Positions 15,995 to 25,700 of a stretch of DNA of 64,000 bases are shown one piece after another. Position 1 is the stretch's first letter. Each line of letters begins with the position of its first letter. The position numbers and the translations under genes were made by a program. Location: NCBI RefSeq assembly GCF_003171675.1, contig NZ_QFZQ01000001.1:1-64000 (forward strand), in the 5' to 3' direction. A model generated the notes under the pieces. That model searched no databases, was not told the DNA's origin, and saw only the letters and a list, made by a program, of their open reading frames with translations. The DNA comes from Reichenbachiella versicolor. Its GTDB lineage: Bacteria; Bacteroidota; Bacteroidia; Cytophagales; Cyclobacteriaceae.

Positions 15995-18412
15995 TTGAAT
16001 ACAAGTAAAACAACAAAAGCTTTGCGACTATCTAAAGACGTAGTATTGTCTGATTATAAAATGGCTTTTTTGAGCCGTGAGGTTAGTTATACCGGTCGAA
16101 AAGAAGTATTCATGGGTAAGGCTAAATTTGGAATATTTGGCGATGGTAAAGAGTTAGCTCAGATTGCTATGGCTAAAGTTTTCCAAAAAGGAGACTGGAG
16201 ATCGGGATACTATAGAGATCAGACTTTTATGTTTGCTATAGGAGAAACCAAAATTCGTGAATTCTTTGCTCAGTTGTATGCTCATACAGATGTGAAATTG
16301 GAGCCTTCATCTGGGGGAAGAATGATGAACAGTCATTTTGGGACTAGGACTCTTGATGATGATGGAGAGTGGAAAAACCAAAAGGAAATGTATAATTCTG
16401 CTTCCGATGTTTCTTGCACGGCTGCTCAGATTCCAAGGTTATTAGGTTTTGCATATGCTTCCAAATTATATAGGCAAAATCCAGCTCTTCATGGAATGTC
16501 AAATTTTTCAGTGAATGGAAATGAGGTTGCTTATGGTACGATAGGTAATGGATCTACTTCAGAAGGACATTTTTACGAAATGATCAATGCTGCTGGTGTT
16601 TTACAAGTACCATTGGTGATTTCGGTGTGGGATGATGAATATGGTATTTCAGTTCCGAATAAATATCATACTACGAAAAGTAGTATTTCTAAGGTTTTAG
16701 AAGGCTTCAGACAAAATGAAGATGGAGCAGGTATTGAGATAATTGCTGTTGAAGGACATGATTATCTTGGATTGATGGAGGCATATCAAAAAGCTGATAA
16801 GCTAGCAAGAGAACAGCATATACCAGTGTTGATTCATGTATATGATCTGACTCAGCCACAAGGGCATTCAACTTCTGGGTCACATGAAAGATACAAGTCT
16901 CAAGAAAGACTTAATTGGGAAAAAGAGCATGATTGTCTTAGAAAACTAAGAGAGTGGATTCTAGAAAATGAGGTTGCTACTGATCATGAGTTAGATGCAA
17001 TTGAAGAAGAGTGCAGTGCCTTCGTAAAAAAAGAAAGAACTGCTGCTTGGAATGACTATCTGGGAGATCTAAAGAAAGATATAGATGCAGGGGTAAGTAT
17101 GATAGAGTCGGCTGCAGAATATAGTCGACATAAGGCAAAGCTTTTGTCAATCGCGAGAGAGCTTCGTGAAGGTTTAAACAATACAAAACTTAATGTTACC
17201 CGTGCTATAAAAAAGTCTTTGAGACTAATTAGGAATGAGAATTCTCGAAGTCGTGATATGATGATTACATGGCTTAATCAAAATCAAGAATTGCGTGATT
17301 TAGAGTATTCTTCTAAGCTATATAGTGATACAAAATATAGTGCCTTAAACGTAGAATATAAAGCTCCTGAATACTCTGCTAAATCGAAGATGGTGGATGG
17401 TAGAGAAGTAGTGCAGGCATGTTTTGATGCCGCTTTGTCTCGAGATCCGCGAATTTTTGCGATAGGAGAGGATGTTGGTAAAATCGGAGATGTAAATCAA
17501 GGGTTTGCAGGACTCCAAGAGAAGCATGGTGAGATTCGCGTAACGGATACTGGAATTCGAGAGAGTACTATCATTGGACAAGGGATAGGTTCAGCATTGA
17601 GAGGTTTAAGGCCTATTGTCGAGGTTCAGTATCTGGATTATTTAATCTATACTATTCAGACCTTATCTGATGATTTGGCATGTTTGAGATACAGAACTAT
17701 GGGAGGACAATGTGCTCCTTTGATTTTGCGAACTAGAGGTCATAGGTTAGAAGGGATTTGGCATTCTGGTTCCCCTCTAGGGATGATAATTAATGCTGTT
17801 AGAGGAATTTATGTTTTAGTACCAAGAAATATGACACAAGCTGCAGGAATGTACAATACGATGCTTGAGTCTGATGATCCAGCAATATTGATCGAAAGTT
17901 TAAATGCATATCGCTTAAAGGAAAGGTTGCCAGAAAATATTGCAGAGTTCAAGATTCCGATTGGTGTTCCAGAGATTTTAAGAGAAGGTAGTGATGTGAC
18001 TGTAGTGACTTATGGATCGATGTGTAGAATAGTTTTAGAAGCTGCCACTCAACTAGCTGAGATTGGGATACAGGTTGAAGTAATCGATGCGCAAACATTA
18101 CTTCCTTTTGATAGACATCATGGTATAGTTCATTCAATTAGAAAAACTAATCGTTTGGTTGTTGCTGATGAGGATGTTTCTGGTGGAGCATCTGCGTATA
18201 TGCTACAAAAAATAGTCGATGGGCAAGATGCATATCAGTATTTAGATGCAGCTCCTGTAGCAATATCAGCTAAAGATCATAGGCCTGCATATGGCTCTGA
18301 TGGTGATTATTATTCTAAACCCAATGTAGAGAATCTTTTTGATAAGATTTATGATATGATGGTGGAGGCTGAACCAGAAATGTTCCCTCCTTTATATTCA
18401 GGAGGGCTATAA
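15995..18412 (+). CDS. fused 2-oxoacid dehydrogenase E1 (alpha + beta)
   Basis: Thiamine-diphosphate-dependent decarboxylase component of a branched-chain 2-oxoacid (or pyruvate) dehydrogenase complex. It is a single 805-residue chain: alpha-like domain about 1-440, beta-like transketolase domain about 470-800 (VVQACFDAALSRDPRIFAIG, VQYLDYL, YGSMCRIVLEA). No ATG precedes the conserved N terminus in frame after the TGA at 15950, so a TTG at 15995 is the likely start. The usual metal motif GDG/GEG...NN appears as G184-N185-G186 and D213-D214, a reciprocal N/D exchange. E2 and E3 are not in the window. It ends with a 6-bp tail-to-tail overlap with the next gene. Confidence 0.9.
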   Translation: MNTSKTTKALRLSKDVVLSDYKMAFLSREVSYTGRKEVFMGKAKFGIFGDGKELAQIAMAKVFQKGDWRSGYYRDQTFMFAIGETKIREFFAQLYAHTDVKLEPSSGGRMMNSHFGTRTLDDDGEWKNQKEMYNSASDVSCTAAQIPRLLGFAYASKLYRQNPALHGMSNFSVNGNEVAYGTIGNGSTSEGHFYEMINAAGVLQVPLVISVWDDEYGISVPNKYHTTKSSISKVLEGFRQNEDGAGIEIIAVEGHDYLGLMEAYQKADKLAREQHIPVLIHVYDLTQPQGHSTSGSHERYKSQERLNWEKEHDCLRKLREWILENEVATDHELDAIEEECSAFVKKERTAAWNDYLGDLKKDIDAGVSMIESAAEYSRHKAKLLSIARELREGLNNTKLNVTRAIKKSLRLIRNENSRSRDMMITWLNQNQELRDLEYSSKLYSDTKYSALNVEYKAPEYSAKSKMVDGREVVQACFDAALSRDPRIFAIGEDVGKIGDVNQGFAGLQEKHGEIRVTDTGIRESTIIGQGIGSALRGLRPIVEVQYLDYLIYTIQTLSDDLACLRYRTMGGQCAPLILRTRGHRLEGIWHSGSPLGMIINAVRGIYVLVPRNMTQAAGMYNTMLESDDPAILIESLNAYRLKERLPENIAEFKIPIGVPEILREGSDVTVVTYGSMCRIVLEAATQLAEIGIQVEVIDAQTLLPFDRHHGIVHSIRKTNRLVVADEDVSGGASAYMLQKIVDGQDAYQYLDAAPVAISAKDHRPAYGSDGDYYSKPNVENLFDKIYDMMVEAEPEMFPPLYSGGL

Positions 18413-19279
18413 GTCATTATTGTTTTGATTTAGCAGGTCGCTTAATCTGTATTTAGGAGATTCTATAGTATTACTTTTATTAAGTGACCTATCGAAAATA
18501 TAGCACTCTAGATAGAATTGTCCTTTTGCTAAGGCAAGTCCAAAACCACCCCCTACCGATTGAATTTTATAGGTTAACTGTCCTTCGAAAGCAGTACCTA
18601 ATGGCTGGAACCGACTATTATAGTCGATGAGGCAACCTGTACCTGCTTCTTTCGGCCAATCCACTGGTTTGAAGACACCATCTGGATTATTATCGCTATA
18701 GAACGTAACATACATGTTATATCTAAATTCGTTTTCTACTTTTAATAGGGTGTCTAGTTTGAAGTTCGAAGGATCAGGGATATTACTTATTTGTCCTGGG
18801 GCTACAACTTGACTTAGCTCTTTATTTATATATAGTAATTCATAATCAGCACAATCATAGGAAGGGAGACTTTCTACATCTAAGGTTTTTGACTCTACAC
18901 CTGTCCAGTACAATTCTGTACCATTAAATACTCTTTCAAGTCTTGTGAGTGGGTATGATGGTAGAGAATTAAAAGTGACAATGTTATTCTTTGAATCAAT
19001 TACTAGGTCGTAATCATGGTATGGCGAATAAACTTCATCTTGACTTATTCCTAGATCACCGTCACCATCAGTGAATTCAATGGTAAGAATAATTTTATCG
19101 GTTTGTTGAATGCCTAATGGATTCGACTGATCCGCTTCTTCGTAAACTAATTCGGAAAACTGTATAGATGGGGTATTAGAAAAAGGTTCTGGAGCTTGAC
19201 AGCTTATTAAAACAGTAATATTTAAAAAGAAAATACCAAAAACTAAAAAAGACCAAGTACTACATTTCAACACTCGCAC
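18407..19279 (-). CDS. lipoprotein of unknown function
   Basis: Secreted lipoprotein of 290 residues. A hydrophobic signal ends in the lipobox LISC (Cys near residue 27), followed by QAPEP. Mature sequence includes FTDGDGDLGIS near residue 70, an acidic calcium-loop-like segment seen in many Bacteroidota surface lipoproteins. No catalytic motif. The start is GTG at 19279, or GTG at 19273, since no ATG precedes the signal peptide. It is divergent from the LuxE-like gene with only 30 bp between starts. Function unknown. Confidence 0.75.
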   Translation of the reverse strand: MRVLKCSTWSFLVFGIFFLNITVLISCQAPEPFSNTPSIQFSELVYEEADQSNPLGIQQTDKIILTIEFTDGDGDLGISQDEVYSPYHDYDLVIDSKNNIVTFNSLPSYPLTRLERVFNGTELYWTGVESKTLDVESLPSYDCADYELLYINKELSQVVAPGQISNIPDPSNFKLDTLLKVENEFRYNMYVTFYSDNNPDGVFKPVDWPKEAGTGCLIDYNSRFQPLGTAFEGQLTYKIQSVGGGFGLALAKGQFYLECYIFDRSLNKSNTIESPKYRLSDLLNQNNNDL

Positions 19280-19309
19280 AATTCAATTTATTTTGTCGTT
19301 CATTTCAGT

Positions 19310-20308
19310 ATGATCACATCTATGAACGAGCTTGAGAGATTCAAAAATAAGGTTAAAGGAATTACCAATGAAAGCTTTGAAGCTCATGCTATAGAATTAT
19401 TTCAGTATCAAGCCGACAATAACAGTGTTTACCGGCAATATTTAAATAATCTGAACTTCGATACCAAGTCTGTCTCTTCTCTTGAGGATATTCCTTTCCT
19501 ACCTATTGAGTTTTTTAAAAATCATAACGTAGTCTGCGGTAATTGGAGTTCTGAATTTTACTTTCAAAGTAGTGGTACTACAAATAGTACTCGAAGTAAG
19601 CATCAAGTTCAAGATTTATCTTTTTACAGAGAGCATGCTCTTGATACTTTTAAAAGAGTGTTTAAAGATTTTAATAAAAATGATGTGGTATTGGCATTGT
19701 TACCTTCTTATCAAGCTCAAAGTAATTCTTCTCTAATCTGTATGGTGGATCATTTTATGGATCAAGTTAAAGAATCAGACTATTGTCTGGAAAATTTTAC
19801 CTTGCTAGGTGAAAGAATAAATAGGTATTTAAATAGCGATCGCAGTGTTTATCTGTTTGGAGTAGGTTATGCCTTGTTAGATTTTGCTGAGAAGTCAACT
19901 TCTAAAATTGATGGACTTAAAATAATAGAAACGGGAGGGATGAAAGGTAGAAGAGCTGAGATGACTAAAGAAGAGTATTATAATTTACTCAAGAATAATT
20001 TAGGAGAGATAAGTATTTTGTCAGAGTATGGTATGACTGAATTGATGTCTCAGGCATATTCTTTGAAAGAGGCAAATTATACTTGTGCGCATTCTATGAA
20101 AGTACTAGTTAGAGATCCTGTAGACCCGTTTTCAAAGCCATATCATAATAAAACGGGAGTTCTGAATGTTATTGATTTAGCGAATGTTCATTCATGTGCG
20201 TTTATTGAAACCCAAGATCTTGGAAAAGTTCAAGAAAATGGTCAATTTCAAGTTTTGGGTAGACTAGACAATTCTGATCTAAGAGGTTGTAATTTGCTTG
20301 TTCAGTGA
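19310..20308 (+). CDS. LuxE/PaaK-like acyl-protein synthetase (acyltransferase)
   Basis: Member of the LuxE acyl-protein synthetase / phenylacetate-CoA ligase-like group, 332 residues. The adenylation signature FQSSGTTNSTRSKHQ near residue 88 and LSEYGMTELMSQAYS near residue 240 match the family's nucleotide-binding loops. In luminous bacteria LuxE activates fatty acids for LuxC reductase; here neither luxC nor luxAB is present. In Bacteroidota a stand-alone copy is common and its acyl acceptor is unknown. No membrane or export signal. Confidence 0.82.
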   Translation: MITSMNELERFKNKVKGITNESFEAHAIELFQYQADNNSVYRQYLNNLNFDTKSVSSLEDIPFLPIEFFKNHNVVCGNWSSEFYFQSSGTTNSTRSKHQVQDLSFYREHALDTFKRVFKDFNKNDVVLALLPSYQAQSNSSLICMVDHFMDQVKESDYCLENFTLLGERINRYLNSDRSVYLFGVGYALLDFAEKSTSKIDGLKIIETGGMKGRRAEMTKEEYYNLLKNNLGEISILSEYGMTELMSQAYSLKEANYTCAHSMKVLVRDPVDPFSKPYHNKTGVLNVIDLANVHSCAFIETQDLGKVQENGQFQVLGRLDNSDLRGCNLLVQ

Positions 20309-20410
20309 ATAGGAACTTTAAGACATAAATAATAGTCTGCCTTTAGTTATGTGTTATTTTTATATATATTTAAGCTTTAATTCGAGCTGGTAATTGTTAA
20401 ACAGGAGATC

Positions 20411-20527
20411 ATGAAAGTAAAAATATTAGTCGTAGCCTTGGTTGTTTTCGCGATGAGTGCGTGTACTCAGAGAACATGTCCAACTTATGCTAAGCAAGAC
20501 AATACAACTACGAAATTATCCAAATAA
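20411..20527 (+). CDS. 38-residue small lipoprotein
   Basis: A short gene translating to a Lys-containing start, a hydrophobic run LVVALVVFAM and a lipobox-like MSAC (Cys18), then a 20-residue polar tail with one further cysteine. A purine-rich AGGAGAT ends at 20410, immediately before the ATG, which would be too close for a normal Shine-Dalgarno. A hairpin with seven T follows at 20553-20582. Signal, lipobox and terminator together make a real gene likely despite the small size. Function unknown. Confidence 0.65.
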   Translation: MKVKILVVALVVFAMSACTQRTCPTYAKQDNTTTKLSK

Positions 20528-20552
20528 GATATTTGAAGAGAATTAAAAAGTA

Positions 20553-20582
20553 ATATGCGGGTATCAACTGATATCCGCATAT
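20553..20582 (+). terminator. terminator after the small lipoprotein
   Basis: Inverted repeat ATATGCGGGTATC/GATATCCGCATAT (one G-T pair), then a run of seven T on the plus strand. Its distal arm overlaps the last codons of the response-regulator gene on the other strand. Confidence 0.8.
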
Positions 20583-21727
20583 TTTTTTACTAGTCCATTA
20601 GTTATTTTGCCATCGCTCATAATGACTAGTCGTTCGACTACATTTCTAAGTTCTCTAATATTTCCAGTCCATTCACCTTTTTGTAGTTCCTCGACAGCAT
20701 CTGCTTCTATTGAGCAAACTGCAGTTCCATGTTGATTTGCTATGTCTTCTAGAAATTTATCTACAAGTAAGGGGATGTCATTACTTCTTTCTTTCAGTAA
20801 TGGGACTTTGATGATAATTACGCTCAATCGATGATATAAATCCTCTCTAAAACGTTTTTCTCTAATTTCTTCTTTTAGGTCCTTATTGGTGGCAGCCAAT
20901 ACTCTCACATTTACTTTTATTTCTTTTTCACCACCTACTCTGGTTATTTTGTTCTCTTGCAGAGCGCGCAAGACTTTGGCTTGAGCAGAAAGACTCATGT
21001 CTCCGATCTCGTCCAAAAACAAGGTGCCATTATTTGCCTGTTCGAATTTACCTATTCTCTGTTTGACAGCAGATGTAAAAGATCCTTTTTCATGTCCAAA
21101 TAGCTCACTTTCAATTAACTCTGAAGGTATAGCCGCGCAATTGACTTCTATTAATGTACTCTTATTTCGATTGCTGAGTTTGTGAATCGCATTTGCTACT
21201 AATTCTTTTCCTGTGCCGTTCCCTCCTGTGATGAGTACTCGGGCTTCTGTCGGTGCAACCTTTTCTATTGTAGATTTGACATCATTGATAGCTTCTGTAT
21301 TGCCAATTATCTCCATTGATTTGGAGACTTTTTTACGAAGGATTTTAGTTTCTTGAACTAGGTTAGATTTGTCTAGAGCATTTTTAATAGTTACCAAAAG
21401 TCTGTTTAAATCTGGTGGTTTTTGAATAAAATCAAAAGCACCTTTTTTTGTAGCATCTACGGCTGTTTCAATGTTGCCATGAGCAGATATCATAACAAAC
21501 TGCGGCGTGTGATCTAGGCTTTGAGCCACTTCCAGAACTTCGATACCATCTAGTTCGGGCATTTTGATGTCACACAAAGCCAAGTCGTATTTCTCACTTT
21601 TCATTTTTAGAAGAGCTTGTTTTCCGTCTTCTGCTTCTTCTATTAGATAATTTTCGTATTCGAGAATTTCTCGTAGCGTATGTCTGATACTCTTCTCATC
21701 ATCAATTATTAAAATTTTTGTAGGCAT
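20564..21727 (-). CDS. sigma-54-type response regulator lacking a DNA-binding domain
   Basis: Two-component response regulator of 387 residues. The receiver domain (1-120) has the phospho-acceptor Asp53 in CDIKMPELDG. The AAA+ domain (about 140-370) has Walker A GGNGTGKE, Walker B LFLDEIGDM and the sigma-54-contact loop as GSFTSA instead of GAFTGA. The chain stops about 15 residues after GNIRELRNVVERL, where NtrC-type proteins normally add a Fis-type helix-turn-helix, so that domain is absent. It would have to activate RpoN from solution, as proposed for Chlamydia CtcC. No histidine kinase is adjacent. Confidence 0.9.
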   Translation of the reverse strand: MPTKILIIDDEKSIRHTLREILEYENYLIEEAEDGKQALLKMKSEKYDLALCDIKMPELDGIEVLEVAQSLDHTPQFVMISAHGNIETAVDATKKGAFDFIQKPPDLNRLLVTIKNALDKSNLVQETKILRKKVSKSMEIIGNTEAINDVKSTIEKVAPTEARVLITGGNGTGKELVANAIHKLSNRNKSTLIEVNCAAIPSELIESELFGHEKGSFTSAVKQRIGKFEQANNGTLFLDEIGDMSLSAQAKVLRALQENKITRVGGEKEIKVNVRVLAATNKDLKEEIREKRFREDLYHRLSVIIIKVPLLKERSNDIPLLVDKFLEDIANQHGTAVCSIEADAVEELQKGEWTGNIRELRNVVERLVIMSDGKITNGLVKKYADIS

Positions 21728-21747
21728 AACTTTTATTATTGTAATAA

Positions 21748-22137
21748 CAGGTCTGTAAGCCGGGTTCTGTTATTCAAACCAATTAATATTGGATGAACTC
21801 CTATCATTTATCTAGCTCTAGATTCACATCTAGAGTCTATCAATCTACCCATTCTGCTTACCTCGATACTTTGAGGATGAAGCGAGCCACTTCTAACAGA
21901 ACCTATTTGATCTTTCAACTCGCAAGGTTTACCATGCCTCTGATGTCACCACCAAAGCGGGGAGCTTTTACCTCTCCATTTCACCCTTACCCTTTGACTA
22001 GCTCAGGGCGGTATATTTTCTGTTGCACTTTCTCCTCTTGATTCATCAAGAGACTTCCCATTAGGAAGTACGATGCTCTATGTTGCCCGGACTTTCCTTC
22101 CCGAAAACAATATTCGGGACGATAGGACGACCTATGC
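21748..22137 (-). ncRNA. rnpB: RNase P RNA
   Basis: The catalytic RNA of RNase P, which matures tRNA 5' ends. On the minus strand the 5' part contains the hallmark GGAAGGAAAGTCCGGGC (P4/J region) and the 3' end reads GAACCCGGCTTACAGACC, the conserved CR-V/P4 partner. The ~390-nt length and the two conserved ends fit a bacterial type A RNA. The exact ends are estimated. Open frames across this stretch are chance. Confidence 0.95.
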
Positions 22138-22175
22138 TGTAAATTTATATAGGAATAGGCAAGTAAATGAGAGCC

Positions 22176-22562
22176 TTAGAAAATATCTCTACCTGTAATG
22201 TTTAACTCCCACTTGTCTGCCAATTTAGCAATTTCTTGAATGCTTCTTTTGATAGTCTCTTCACTAGCTTCTTCTGCTTGGTTTTTGGATTCTACTTTAA
22301 GAAAATCATTAGCAATAGTGAATTTTCCAAATATTCATCTATGATTTTCCTCCAATAGATCTTTGAATCGAATTTTGTCATCAGCGATACATACTTTTGA
22401 AAAAATGGTGATGATTTTACTATCTTCATCTAATTCAGCAACTAAGGCTTGCTGTCTATCCATGTCAAGAGGGACTACTATTACAGATCTTAAATTATCG
22501 TACTCTGAAAAGTTTCCATTAATCTCTTCAGCATAAGGTTTTATAAATTGATTCAATTGCAT
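22176..22562 (-). pseudogene. YbjN/CesT-like small protein gene interrupted by an in-frame TGA
   Basis: Reading from the ATG at 22562, 75 codons lead to TGA at 22335-22337. In the same frame another 52 sense codons follow to a TAA at 22176-22178. The downstream part is protein-like and continues the fold: IFGKFTIANDFLKVES, then an amphipathic helix SIQEIAKLADKWEL ending in TGRDIF. Read through, it is a ~128-residue protein resembling the YbjN / type III-chaperone-like group of small Bacteroidota proteins. TGG to TGA is the simplest lesion. Nonsense mutation, sequence error or genuine readthrough cannot be separated here. It lies between rnpB and tamB. Confidence 0.6.
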
Positions 22563-22742
22563 GAAAAGTAGTCTACAGGGTGGATTTAATTACTTTGTTT
22601 AAAAGTAACAAAATTGACAAAAGGATGAAAATCGAGTATTTTTAGTTGTTACTCAAAAAGTCTAAAATATTTGTTGATGGTACTAGAAACGGTAGGTCTG
22701 GAGTTTGAACCAAAAGAACTATCAAATCAGTTTTTCTTTTAC

Positions 22743-25700
22743 TTAAATGTTTTGATTCTTTAATTCTTCTTTACGTTTATCATGTAGGATGTGTTTTAGC
22801 TCATCAAAACTCCTAACAAATTGTAAACTAAATCCAGTTTCGTAGTTAGTATCATTAGGTTGTGTTTCAATTGCATTTAGATCATTTCTACTGTAAACCT
22901 TTGCTCTAAACCTTCCATCTGAGGTGAGCATGTATTCTACTGTCCAATCTCCTATGTAACTATTATTATTGCTTTGAGTGTCTTGGTTTTTATCTGTATT
23001 GATACTCCCGTCTCTAGTGACCCTTAATCTTCCATCGAAGAACGTATACGATAGCCTTAGTTGAAAAGTGTTAAAAGCATCTTCGCTTAAGCTAGCTAGA
23101 TCTACATCTACTTCTAGATTTTCATCAACCTGACTCACCCAATAACTCAATTGATTTGAGATAAATTCACTAAAGCTACTTCCAATAGTTGTCGAGCTAA
23201 CATCAAAGGTGTTTTCTGGGGAGAATTTTCTTAGAATAATAAGACTAAAAACTTGTCGATTCATCTCTTGTTCATTATTTCGTATTTTGGTTTTAAAGGA
23301 ATTAATATATGTATCAAGAGGGTATGCGGGGTCAGAAACTATGCTAATAGTTCTTGGATAATCTTCAATTTCAATGTCAAATTGAATTTTTGGCTCCAAT
23401 AAATCGCCTGTTAAAAAGAGGTCTACATAGGATGGATATTTTCTTCGTGATTCTGGTGATGCTACATCCTCTTCTGATAAGTTTAACAAAGGAGCTACGG
23501 ATGCTAACTGTCGGTATCTTGCATTGATATTTATTTGAGCACCATATGGGTCACCGTACCAGGCAATGGAACCTCCTTTGTTGATTATGAATTCTTTGTT
23601 GATAATGTTGTATAATGTGAAATTATACCCTCCTTCTTCTATCTGATAATCACCAAACATATTAAACTCTCCTTGAGTATCTACTACTAGGTTCATATTG
23701 CCATTACCTCTACCTCTAATAATATCGCCAGACTTGGCATCAAAAATGAGTTCTAAATAAGCATCCGGAGTGACTTCTATATTGAAGTCGAAAACTATGC
23801 CTTTAATTTTAACACGCTCTCTTGTCGACGTAGTTTGAATGCTGTCTTGCTTTAGATCTTGTTCTATAGTTCCAAATTCTATGTATTCTTTTTGTTCGCC
23901 ACCTGTTGAGGAGTTCCAATCCAAAGGGATAGATAGTCGAGTACCCTTTGTGGTTTTCGCTTCAGCCTTGATATTAAGATTTTCCAAAGCACCGGTAAAC
24001 TGAACGTTTCCGGACCCATAGGCAAACCCATAGTATAAATCATTGTCTACTGATGTTGTATTGAGCAAATTGAAATTGGTGAACTCTCCAAATAAGTCTA
24101 ATTCATATTTCTTGAATCCTTCATGATAGATATTTCCAGAAAGAAAAGCTTGATTTTGTTCTCTATCCTTAATGGAAAATCCATCCATATAAATAGATGT
24201 TTTGGTAAAGTTTAACGATCCTTCAAATCCATAATTAGTATTTAGATAGTCAACTTTACATTTGCCATTTGAAACTTTTCCTTGGCCTTCAATAATTGGT
24301 TTTGCTAAAGTCCCGCTGAGTGAAAAGTCTCCTTTGACTGTACCTCCAAGATTAGAAAATTGATTGATAAATGGCTCTAGGGTTTTAATATGCATATCAT
24401 GAAATTTGGCTTTAAACTCAAGATTTCCAAACTCCTGCATGGACGGGTAGTAATGTCCAAGTATATCCATTTTTTCATCATCATCGCGAACTAAGTAAGA
24501 TTTGATATTGAGTCTTTTCTCATTTGGTTCCCATTTAGAAGAACTAAATAGGTTTCCTACTAGGAAGTCATCCACTTTTATATCCGTGGTGATGAATTTA
24601 CCATTGACAAGGTGATGTTCTTCTTCTTGGTTGATTATAAAATCACCATCAAGAATACCTTCGATCTTTGTTTGAGTAATAGTGTTTAATAGCGAAAGGT
24701 CAAGGTTTGTAACCTTGACATTCAGAGTGTTGTAGATGGAATAAATGCCATTAATTTTAAATTTTTGATCATTAGAACTTACACCAAAGTTTTTGAATAA
24801 AATTTGATCATTTATTATGTTGATTTCATGATTTTTAGTCCAATTCCACTTTTCTCCAAGTATCCTTATGTTAGAGGGAATAAATTTGATAACAGTAGTA
24901 TCTGTTTTGAAAAAAGCTCTAGCAATTATTTCAGCACCGTTTTCTTGCCCTTGTTGATTTATAGTGCCGTAATATTCAATCTCATCATTAAACCATAACA
25001 GTTCATGTTTTAGGTTCTTACTGTTTATCTTTTCATATGTTTGATTAAAGCTTGAAGTATATATGGATGCTATTATGTCTGAGTTATAAAAACTTTTAGT
25101 TAATTGAATATCAAGTTCATTTTCAATGAATTGACTTTTACCTAAAGACGAGGAGTCAAATTCTGTGAATAGACTTAGGTTTACAGTTGAATCTTGACTG
25201 AATTGTCCACTTATATTAATGTTTTTAGAAAAACTAATCTTAGGAAAGAAGGGTTGGATATATTCATTAAGATTAGATGCAGATATCAATAAGTTGGCAT
25301 CTATATTATCCACTTTAATTAAGCTTTTATTTAAATAATAATCTTTTTTTTCAGCTCCATTATTTTTGAGGTGAGTAGATATGTCTTGGTGTAAGTGATT
25401 GATAGCCTTTATTAATTTGTTATTTGTATAATGTCCTTTAAGACTAGCACTTAAATTGTTGGTTTTTAATTCAATTATTCTCATTTCCTTAGATAAGGAT
25501 GAAATCAATTTTAAGGAGTCAACTTTTAAAATTTGGTTTTGGTGACCTATGTAAAAGTTTTTTAAGTTTAAATATCCTCTGAGATCTTCAAAGTGAGATC
25601 CGGACAATTTAGCGTTGATTTGAGATGAAAAACTAAAAGGTACACTGGACAGGTTTAATGGTTCGATATTAATTGTGTCGATCTTAATAGCAAGATCAAT

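Noticed and set aside
21050-21100. GSFTSA instead of GAFTGA in the sigma-54 activator as a sign of lost sigma-54 contact.
   Set aside because: This variant recurs in Bacteroidota regulators, so on its own it is not unusual; only the missing DNA-binding domain was kept as a finding.
21793-22041. An open reading frame inside the rnpB region.
   Set aside because: It lies on the opposite strand of a conserved structural RNA and has no protein-like pattern.
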